Of a stretch of 64,000 nt of DNA, positions 38,082 to 46,989 are shown in pieces. The notes below the pieces were generated by a model, which saw only the letters and a list, made by a program, of their open reading frames with translations, was not told the origin of the DNA and did not search any database. Within the stretch, counting starts at the first letter, position 1. Each line of letters begins with the position of its first letter. The translations under genes were made by a program, and so were the position numbers. The stretch comes from Helicoverpa zea. Lineage: Eukaryota > Arthropoda > Insecta > Lepidoptera > Noctuidae. The DNA lies in NCBI RefSeq assembly GCF_022581195.2, contig NC_061461.1:11284001-11348000 (forward strand), read 5' to 3'.

Positions 38082-41000
38082 GGTGCATTGTGGCGTGTCT
38101 TTCCTCTTTGAGATAGGACAAGTCTGGAAAAAGTGAGTAATTTAATTAAAATCGACAATAATATGATTAGGTATAGCGTTATACATTAAATCAATTAGAA
38201 ATCGAAATAAAATGAATTGATACATTGAAAGGCTCACTTGCTTTATCATTAGCTTATTTAGACGATAAAACGAAATTATTAAAATACCACACACACTTAC
38301 TAATAAATCTTCTATTTAAAATCTCTCAGAAAAATCCTTACAGCAGATGAACGTTCTGACTACATGTAAATATTAATGTAATAATAATTATGCTCACCAT
38401 AAGCATAGCATCCACCACATTCAACAGCTTCCTCTCAGAGTTACAATGTCCTTGATACATCGGGGTATTAATAAACGCACTCATATAGATTTCCTGCAGT
38501 GCCGCCCATTCTGTCTGCTGAGTAAACTGACGGATCCTGTCCTTCATCTTGAAGTAATCCATGAAATTGTACTTGTTCAGTATGCCCATTTTGTTCATCA
38601 TGCAGGTGGTTGGGGCTTTAGATTCTGTGCACTGAAATAAATCATTTTATGATACAATTTAAACCAGAAAAATATGATCAGAATCTTATATCTATTAGAC
38701 ATAGTTAGGTATACTCAAGCAAATTACTGATTATATTTTCAACTGTTGGAATACAGATTATTCTTCTATGATCGAATTACTGGTTATATTTTAGACACCA
38801 ATTGCACATCTGTTTGATACGACAAACACTAGTTCAGATCAGAAGTATTAGTACCCTCCCAGTATATAGTAGGCTTCACATTCACAAACGCTAAATCGCC
38901 GTATGCAGGCACAGCGGACAATATTGTATGGGTCACTATAGAAAACACCATTAATCCAACGCCATGAGCCTCTTATTCCAAGTGCGCTAAGTAATTAGTT
39001 CATCAACTTACTGTGAATTTAGAGGCAGACCATCCTTGCTTCCTAATTTTAGGTGGAGCAGGCACGTGCTCTACTCTGTACAGAGACTGCAGTCCACATT
39101 CCGAGAGGTGGTCGTGGTGAATCAACTCAGGTAGCAGACAAATCTCACGACGGTTTTTCTGTAAACAATGTTTATCAACTTGTAGATACTTTAAGGATTA
39201 AGAAGAAAGAGCTTTGAGGAAACCATCACATGCGATATTCTCCAGGATTTAAGGCTATTAAAATAGGTCTTACTTGTGATAATAATAAACTTACAGGTCT
39301 ATATTTAGAGGAGCTAATCTGGCACCCGGTATCATGACTGCCATGTCTGAAAGAAAAATTAAAGTTTATGTTAAAATACTACGAAAAGCTGGTAATGGAA
39401 TTTCAAAAACACTCAAATTCTTACGTAGAAAAAAATCAATGAACAATATGGTCTTACTTGCAAACATTTGACTTCCTCTTATACGGGCAGTTCTGTAAAG
39501 AAAATACGTTTTAATCGAGTTTCCAAAAAGGAGGAGGTTCTCAATTTAATGTCTCTTTAAATACATGAACTCTTCTCAAAAATACACAAACTCCATGATA
39601 CTTACCTCAGTCAGTACATCAAAAGTGCAAGCAAGAACATTGTTGATCTCACACTCAGCTCCATAGTTCCTATCAACTGGTTTGACCAGACATTTGGTGA
39701 GCACCCTAGCCTGAGCCTTCGTCCACGCTGGATGGGCGTTAGTGAAGTTATGTAGCATCTTCATGTAGGCATCAATGTCAAATTCACCTGATTCCCCAAT
39801 GATGCCTTGTCTTTGGAAGACGCAGGTTTCTTTTTCGCACTGGAAGATAGAAAGTATTGTGGTAATTTGAGAGAACTTTGACAATAGTTCTATTATAAGG
39901 TGAAGAATTCGTGGCCATGTAACAGCCGCACTGGTCGATTGATCATAAGTTTAAGCAACACTTGACGAGGTCAAACCGTGGGTCTCTGTTATTACGAGTG
40001 CCTTCGTGTTTCGGACGGAACCTTAAATTGTTTAATTGAGGGCCCTCATTTGGAACTGGAAACCGACCTATCATAATTAGGAATAGGCTAGTCAAATAAT
40101 ATAAAAATAGGTACTGGTTGGTAAAATTCACAGTTCTAGTATGCCATTTTGATTTTAACATCATGACTTTATAACAAGTTTTATTGTCATGTTTTTGTTG
40201 CCAAATACTCACCGAATGAGGAACAAGCATCAGATCTTTTACAGCATCAGTTTTCTCAGTAGTAGTACTAGTAGGAGCTTCTGTGACAGGAGACGAACTG
40301 GAGATGACCAGCCTATCCTGACCTGCCCAATTGAGGTGGAAGTCACATTCAGCTTGCGAAGAGGGATCAATGAACTTGTTCATTTCGCAGCAGTCCAGAG
40401 GACTAGTAAGTTCCAGCGAAAAGAGTTCCTGAAAAAAATAATATACCTTGAGTACCGTGGACGATATAAGATTCAAATATTGTTAATGATTTAAATTACC
40501 AAACTCCTTCTTCAGCCTAACAATGTTTCTTGTAGGATCAGATCTGATCCCCATAGATACCCAGGATATATTAAAGTGCTATATATGTGTATATATATTT
40601 TAAAATGTAGAGGTATAATATAGCTATAGGTCATAATCCAAAGGGATATTTTGCAACTGTTGACGAATTATTTGCTTACTTACATCGTGAATAGGTTTGT
40701 GGGTCCAACTTGCGATTGTTGCCTTACGTTCGTAAATTGATTCAGTTGTTGGAGCAGATAACGTCGGCGCAGGAGTGCTTGTAGATGCCTATAAAGATAC
40801 AGAAACACCTTGTCAATAAAATTAGGGACAAAGATGAATAGTAATGCAAATATTAAAAGAATAATGCAAGGCTAGCCGTCTCGTTAGTTTTCTAATAAGT
40901 TTTTATTTTATGTCGGGTTTTCGGTGGTTTAAGGTGATAAGTCAATAATAAACTGTAACATATTTATCACTACAAAGAAAAATATGTTTTTCTAATTTTG

Positions 41001-44000
41001 GATAATAATATCTTACCAATTCGAAACGTGAGTTTCAGAACAGGGTAGTCCGGAAACAATTTGTAAGCAAAGAAAAAAGTTTCGTAAACGCAAACTTTAC
41101 CTGAAAGTGGACCACTTGCACACCTTGGGACGAAGGGCCGTGATCAACGTAGTTCATGAAAGAGGTAAAGCCACACTCCTCCAGCACTGTCGTGTTGAAT
41201 ATCACGGGTAGATCGCAGCATTTTGAGTCGAAGTACTGGTGAAAAATATAGCAGTAGGTTAGTGTTATGCTAGCTATAAATAGAAGTGCGAAGTTAAAAG
41301 CCTTTGGCAAGCATAAAACGTGGAATTTGGGATGAAAAGGTACAAGTAACATGGTGCAGCTAGGTAGATTTGAAGTGTTAAGCTTTAATAGTCAAACAAT
41401 TAAAAGTAACGTCTCAACTCACGTTTTTCAAAAACCAAGATGGCCGATGCTCTTTTGGCAAATTCTTTTCCAAATCATCGTAGCGGCTGAAAGTGATATA
41501 ATTTTTAGTGAAATAGAATACTAGTTTACTTTTTTTTAATATTTTGGTTGCTATATCGATGAATCAACGTACCTTTGTGAAAACATATATTTTAAGCCAG
41601 CTAGAGATGAAACAGGGGAGCAAGCATCTTCCTTTCTTAAACTGCTTTCTGGACAAGACTGTTAAAAAAATGTCGTTAATCGATCCAAACCGACATACTC
41701 AATGCATTGACAAAGCGAGTTCATGGGCAAGTACTAAAAATAAACAGTTTAAATCTTATCTACAACGTAGATTTCTAGCCATTTCTTGAGCCAAACACAA
41801 TTTCAACGAGTCTCGTTTACTTAATTCTGTGAAAGGTTCTCACCTTCTGCTTCTACGCTTATCCATTGCTGCTTCTACGCTTGTATTTTTGCAGTCTTTT
41901 TTAAAATACTTAGCTACATTTACCTTATTAAATAACAAAAATCAAAAAGTTCTCTTACATCAATCATCTGATCAACCACACAATGCATAAGCGCCTGTCC
42001 TGGGCACGTGTTAGTGAACCTTCTAGTCCTGTTTCCATAGCAGTTATCCAAAACTTTGTCCACCACATCCTGCCAGGGTCCTTCTGGTAACACTCTTCGC
42101 AATGCTGCCACGCTTTCTTCTTTAAGGGGCAGGGAATCCGGGAAACCCAGTTTGGTGTTGATGCAGGTCCATTGGTGACACTGTGAATAGTATTTTGATA
42201 CTATGATCATAACTGTCACTACCTCAAGCTTTATTTTAATTTACCGCATAAATTGTTTTGTATGAACTACCTACTTTTTGATGTAGTTAGTGTCCCCCTT
42301 AAAATTAATTCTGGAGAAACGAAATTACTGTAGTGTTATATACCAAGGTATTTACCTATGCATAGTACCTACATCAATAATTTACCTACATGTTGTTAAT
42401 GTCCTCGATATCAATTTTGGAGGCACAAAATCCTCTCCGTGTTATATACTAGGTATTAGGTATATATAGTACATAAATAACTTACCAATCGTGAGTTCTT
42501 TAGATACGACCTTCCAAAGCCAGATTGTCCTGAAATCTGTAAATATAGAAAGGCTTGTGTTTAAACACCACCCAAAAAAGTACCTATTTTACTACCAAAA
42601 AAATTCTAAACGGTTACCAAAATGGATAAATGGTCACCAAATAACGTTTCCTAAAATATTATTAAATAAAACCATTTTTTCGTATTATTGACTACTAAAA
42701 AAATATATGGACGCCTTTAAAATACACTTTAGACCAAATATTATATACTGTCACTACTTAGATGTTACCAATTATGTATTACCATGACTTCTAATTTAGT
42801 CATTTTTGTTAGACTAAAAAAGCTAACGATCGCTAGAATATTTCCCAAATACCAATTAATATACTGGGGTTCCCAAACATACGTCGCTTATTTATTGTTA
42901 TATGAATTTGGGTGTAACTCAGTACGTTTAAAATGTAAGCACGCAACATGGCTTCTGTCACGGCTCCGGCGCTGCGGGGCTCCGGCGGTCCCATGCGAGC
43001 TTATCGTCGCAGATGGTTTTCACGTTCACCACCGCCGCCTCGCCCCTCCGCGCCTACGCGGTTTTGAATTGCATTCTAGGGGTAGGGCAGACAAGATTAC
43101 GTGGAGTCGGTTTTGCAGCGATTCGTTTTCGTCACAAACTTTGATTTTTGGTATTAATAATAATCTTTGAGTTGGATAGAATTTGGTGACCATTAATCCA
43201 TTTTGGGAACCAAAAATAATATTTGTGCGAGATTTGCGATTTTTCTGATGTTATTTTATTTTTTTTGGATCATAATATTATATACTTTAGTGCCCTTTTA
43301 ATAAAGTCAATTTATTTTTTTTTGGAGTTCTTTATTTTATTTGGTGCCTCAGCTTAGAGTCTTAAAAATATTTTTGGTGACCGCCTAAATTATACCCATA
43401 TAGAAACACCTGTGACCATGATTTAGGAGAACTACACCGAGTGATAAGTAGGGAGGTAGCTGCGGGTAACTATAGAGAACTCCCTATTGAAAAACTTTAA
43501 TAAGTAGGTACCTGCAGATAATTCTGCATTATCATTGCTAATAACAACAGCCTCATTACTAAACTATGATAAGGAACAATAACATATTTTGACTGATTGT
43601 GATAACACTTCTGTTTCCTCATAGGAACTTTATATAGATTGCCATATCTTTGAACAAATGGGCTGTTTAGGTCCTACTGTGGTGTATAACAACCAATTAT
43701 GATGGTTTTATAGTAGGAACGTAAAATATATAAGCTCAAAACGAGTTGCAGGTATGTAGCAATAAGACATAGCAGAATGCAAGGTCTCCGATAGCGATTT
43801 TGAGAGTACAGCGAAGTTCAGCGGAGTGGAAATGGAAGATGAAGAAAGCTGACCGACCAGAATTTGGAATACAGGATAAGCAGGAGGTACTTATGTCATC
43901 TCTTTTCTTTCTCATTTAGAATATGGCAGTGAGGAATGAATAATTTCAGGGTACTCCTGGGTTCTCGTGTTCCAGTTCTTATTTATAGGTACATACCGCT

Positions 44001-44041
44001 GGCAAAACCACAAATAACCACAGTAACCACAATAACTTCAT
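37425..44041 (-). CDS. Secreted multi-module Plus-C OBP-like protein with proline-rich tail
   Basis: Fourteen exons in transcription order: 44041-43997, 42536-42486, 42180-41959, 41658-41573, 41486-41423, 41235-41101, 40788-40684, 40428-40213, 39839-39606, 39492-39458, 39346-39295, 39158-39012, 38631-38398 and 38123-37425. All have canonical splice sites and matching phases; the product is about 774 residues. It starts with a signal peptide. Three modules share the pattern C-x(4-8)-C-(V/I/M)...G-(I/F/L)...C...C...C-P...C. A Cys directly followed by Pro, with extra cysteines before and after, is the mark of Plus-C odorant-binding proteins, which bind small hydrophobic ligands extracellularly. 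Short Cys-rich exons with CC or IC...EC lie between modules. The last 180 or so residues are free of cysteine. OBP family membership is my reading; another secreted helical Cys-rich family is possible. The exon model is well supported. Confidence 0.7.
38082..38631 (-). CDS. OBP-like module 3, with two cysteines missing
   Basis: Exon 38631-38398 (234 nt, the same length as the matching exon of module 2) plus the start of the last exon. Landmarks: CTESKAPTTCMMNKMGIL, GHCNSERKLLNVVDAMLM, then TCPISKRKDTPQC. The Cys of RVLTKC in module 2 corresponds to Ala/Phe in EIYMSAFIN, and the Cys of VLAC to Val in LNVV. Spacing from first to second cysteine is also longer. Confidence 0.6.
39012..39158 (-). 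CDS. IC...EC exon between modules 2 and 3
   Basis: Encodes REICLLPELIHHDHLSECGL followed by a basic segment (PAPPKIRKQGWSASKF); 147 nt, phase 0 on both sides. It corresponds to the CC...EC exons at 41235-41101 and 40428-40213, with the first Cys of the pair replaced by Ile. Confidence 0.6.
39295..39839 (-). CDS. OBP-like module 2
   Basis: Exons 39839-39606 (234 nt, phase 0 to 0), 39492-39458 and 39346-39295. Landmarks: CEKETCVFQRQGIIGE, a helix around YMKMLHNFT, RVLTKCL, GAECEINNVLACTFDVL, then ENCPYKRKSNVC across the junction. This is the most complete module. The tiny 35-nt and 52-nt exons keep frame only when both are included. Confidence 0.65.
39911..40040 (+). repeat. Interspersed repeat with 5S rRNA-like stretch (decayed copy)
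   Basis: Intronic in the OBP-like gene. Contains gatcataagtttaagcaaca, cttgacgaggtcaaaccgtg and ccttcgtgtttcggacggaa. A related copy at 47838-47965 reads ggtaaagcaatgcttgacgc then ggactgtccgtggatg. Both recall the internal control region of arthropod 5S rRNA. I also recognise the whole as a common moth repeat. Confidence 0.45.
40213..41235 (-). CDS. Two consecutive CC...EC exons and a Thr/Pro linker
   Basis: Exon 41235-41101 encodes KCCDLPVIFNTTVLEECGF; exon 40428-40213 encodes LDCCEMNKFIDPSSQAECDF. They are evidently copies of one short motif. Between them, exon 40788-40684 encodes a linker beginning ASTSTPAPTLSAPTTE; the second motif is followed by another Ser/Thr stretch (SSSSPVTEAPTSTTTEKT), likely flexible and O-glycosylated. 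All three exons are phase 0 on both sides and so could be skipped without a frameshift. Confidence 0.6.
41423..42180 (-). CDS. OBP-like module 1
   Basis: Exons 42180-41959, 41658-41573 and 41486-41423. Cysteine landmarks in order: CHQWTC, KVLDNCYG, FTNTC, ALMHCVVDQMI, SCPESS and KEDAC. GPWQDVVDKVLDNC fits the Trp-containing helix before the fourth OBP cysteine. Splicing between the first two exons puts Ser-Cys-Pro right after the helix VVDQMID, the same position as in modules 2 and 3. Confidence 0.65.
42563..43400. repeat. Large imperfect inverted-repeat element with GC-rich core
   Basis: Lies in the first intron of the OBP-like gene. The left side holds ttaccaaaatggataaatgg followed by tcacc; the right side holds ggtgaccattaatccatttt then gggaacc, an imperfect reverse complement. 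Outer AT-rich arms also look related. The core at 42950-43090 is GC-rich (cggctccggcgctgcggggc). No transposase is present, so this is probably a non-autonomous foldback element. Borders are approximate. Confidence 0.5.
43997..44041 (-). CDS. First coding exon: signal peptide of the OBP-like gene
   Basis: ATG preceded by AAAC, then MKLLWLLWLFVVLPA and the donor GCG|GTATGT in phase 0. The next exon (42536-42486) adds ISGQSGFGRSYLKNSRL. Cleavage is expected near the Ala at position 15. The 15-residue exon is too short to be found by open-frame length alone; it is supported by its composition, Kozak context, donor and phase. Confidence 0.65.
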
Positions 44042-44199
44042 GTTTAACTGAAGAAGGTTCAAGAATAACTGAGCTGTGGCCAACAATAAGATATATTGGT
44101 CTCATAATCTGGGGTCGTGACTTATGATATCGTTTATTTTGCGTTGTTCAAATGGGGACAGGGCAACCCACGTGTGGCGCCATATTTAAAAAATATTAG

Positions 44200-44530
44200 G
44201 TAATCTTAGCTTTAATCATAGAACCCTTTTTTGGGTTGAGAATCATCAGACCTCTTTCGCAGCCGAAGGAAATGTCCTTAGACTCTTCCTGGTGAAAAAC
44301 CGGATGGTACGTTAAACCTGTCATTGAACATCCTAGCCAGTCGTTACGGGTAGTCAGAAACCAGTAAGTCTGACACCAGTCTAACCAAGGGGTATCGGGT
44401 TGCCCGGGTAACTGGGTTGAGTGGATCAGATAGGGCAGTCGCTCCTTGCAAAGCACTGGTATTCAGCTACATCCGGTTAGACTGAAAGCCGACCCCAACA
44501 TAGTTGGGAAAAAGGCTCGGAGGATGACTC
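44200..44530 (-). repeat. Lepidopteran interspersed repeat (longest copy)
   Basis: Contains gaccccaacatagttgggaa, gggttgcccgggtaactggg and gcagtcgctccttgcaaagc. The same elements in inverse order occur at 57099-57320, and a shorter version lies at 33411-33606. The open frame across it carries no domain. Confidence 0.65.
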
Positions 44531-44873
44531 TTCCTGATGAAAACCCAACATAATTCTTTCGAACACTTCCAAAATTATCACCATCATCGGATTATCAATT
44601 TCCCATAGCTGGACAGAAAACTGGGGCATTCCTCCATATTTCTGATATCAATTCCATACTTACGAAACCTATTGCCATTATATATTACTACCTATATATT
44701 GGTACTCACTTAAGTATGCCTTATCTTGGTCAACATGAATCCATACGATGCTAGTGTAGGTTTCTGGGCCGAGATTTGGTCTATTTTATTCCGTAAAATA
44801 AACGATGCAAGTTGGCCAGGATTCAATATAAGTTTAGGTAGGTAAGTATTATGATTAATGATTACTATATAGC

Positions 44874-45064
44874 CTTTTTTTTAACAACGTCAAAAATCAT
44901 CAAATGACCCCTCCTGCTGTGGGTTAGCAGCGGTGAGGGAGTGTCAGACTCTTACTGATTAAAAACCGTCGTGTTCCGTCGTAGGCCTTTTATGTACTAG
45001 GGCCGCGGTAACTCGCGCGAACAATCCCGCAGCCCCGGCAGGCCTTGGTCCTGCTGGGCCCCGC
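44874..45064 (-). mobile_element. SINE-like element, copy B
   Basis: About 191 bp, flanked by 15-bp direct repeats differing at one base (tgattactatatagc at 44859-44873, tgattgctatatagc at 45065-45079). Same T-run start on the plus strand, the same body and the same GC-rich 5' end as copy A, and the same orientation. The single mismatch in the duplication suggests a moderately old insertion. Confidence 0.85.
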
Positions 45065-45079
45065 TGATTGCTATATAGC

Positions 45080-46989
45080 TTTCGATTTGGTGCACATGAT
45101 GAATTTAATACAATTATTAGGTAACAACTTGCTGTGAACTATCGCTTCAGAATAGTGCCAAAGAGCAATTAACCAATTATTTTTTATTCAACTTGTTTAT
45201 TTAGCCTTCGCTCTTTATATCAGGATATAAGGTTACAATTCAACAAAGTAATGAGTAATATTGCTTAATCATTGCATTTTAATTTAAACTGCAAATTAGG
45301 CCAAACAAATAGGTGTATATGATGATATACACCTATTTGTTTGTAATCAAAATTATTGATGAATAATTTTGATTTAAAAATGGCATGTCCCAACTTTTAT
45401 CAACACTACAGGACTTTATAAGTAAATAAAAAACAAAAATTATATCTAACATAATTTATTGGTGAATCAAATCCCATAAATTAAAAAAAAACGTTTACAC
45501 ATAGGTATATCAGCTACTTACAGAATTAAGCAAAGTTCATCGCTTAGATATACAGACAGACACACAATATTACGTTTCTAGAAAATTCATTCAATTTGCC
45601 TAAAAATATCTTTCAGAGAGATCAAACTTACGATATGGGGTACAAATTTCTGTAACTATTAAGTCTTATGTATTTTGTTCAATACTTATTTAAACAATAA
45701 TAACGTAATTTTTGACTGTAGCAAGAGTGATCTTCATCAAGACAATATTTAGTTATTATGCTTATTTATAAGTACAGAAAATTCTGTGCACTAGTGAAAC
45801 ACTATAATTTTAGTACTAACATGTACCGTTTAAATATTGTATATCTGTCTGTATTATCTACAAAATTTTGGCGCAAAATAACGATTGCAATTGGCTAATA
45901 AGATTCTTAGATTTTTTTATTATGTTGTCATGGACGTGGATTCAAGGCTATTTAAGTATTTATTAATTTTATGGAAGATGAACATGACATAAGCTGATGT
46001 ATTATTAGCGCACATTGCGCAAACTATGCGCAAAAATTGCGCAAATACAACAACATTGCGCAACTGTCATAAGATGATTATTTTTAAGTGCAGTTAAAAT
46101 AGTCTATTAGTACTGTTTACATGGAAAATGGTTTTATGATTAAGCGCAAGAGGTTTCAGCCCAAAAGTAGACATAGGCCAATTGGATTGAGGTAGATTAA
46201 ATGGCAGTTCTAATATAATGTCGACATTAAATATTTGAATATTATTTATCTACTTTAGTTATATCTGGACAACATCAAACAGTGACAAATAACTCAAAAA
46301 CACATATTAGTCCATTTTATTAGGATATGATAAGTTTTTCGACTACAAGAAGTGCTTAGTACAGATTGATATTAGCTAGATATTTGGAAGTATCATAAAG
46401 CCTTGAAAGCACGCCCCTTTAGCTTTTGCACAAATCGGCATAGTTATGTTATTCATCACAGTGGCAATACAAAATTTACATAAAATGAAATCCTGCATTT
46501 TATATAACTTGTCCTCGGGTGCATTCTTCATCAGAAACACTTTATGGGTAAAATTGAACCTGAAAAGAGAAATAATAAAATAAGTAAGTAAATATTTTTG
46601 TTAATAGAAGCGCATTAAAAACAGAAAGACATTGGAACTGACATTTAAGAAAGATTTCTTATAATATAATATCATCTTCAAGTCTCTCTTCCCCCTTGTC
46701 TCTCTCTACTGCCACCTTTGGCCAGTCCTTTAGTTAGGCAAGCAAAGACAGGTGGAGGGAGGGAGCAAAGAGACTAACAACAATTAAACATTGCAACTAG
46801 CATCCGTTTTGCTCTTACTAAAATAGAAAATAGATGCAACTTGATATGATACATACAGTAAATAAGCCAATGTAAAAGGTACCTCGGGTTTTATAGTAGA
46901 TTAGAGATGAAAACGATTTAAAAACCTTTTCTAGATTGAACCAATATTCATCAAAATAGCTTAATAACTCACCTAATTAACTGTGCACA
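45080..46989. other. Intergenic DNA between the OBP-like gene and AHA1
   Basis: AT-rich; holds the perfect hairpin at 45302-45343. A cluster of gcgcaaa-type words occurs at 46010-46060 (attgcgcaaactatgcgcaa and similar). Some of this must be the AHA1 3' UTR. No exon recognised. Confidence 0.45.
45302..45343. repeat. Perfect 19-bp inverted repeat (hairpin)
   Basis: caaacaaataggtgtatat (45302-45320) and its exact complement (45325-45343) flank a 4-nt loop, gatg. The design is like that of the hairpin at 3282-3335 (long perfect arms, 4-nt loop), but the sequences are unrelated. Confidence 0.85.

Noticed and set aside
40500..40560. Possible extra minus-strand exon reading DPTRNIVRLKKEFG with a gtaatt donor
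   Set aside because: It would end in phase 1, whereas the next exon of the OBP-like gene needs phase 0, and there is no good acceptor.
42784..43170. 128-codon frame across the GC-rich core in the OBP-like gene's first intron
   Set aside because: It spans the inverted-repeat element, lies on the opposite strand to the gene and has no domain.
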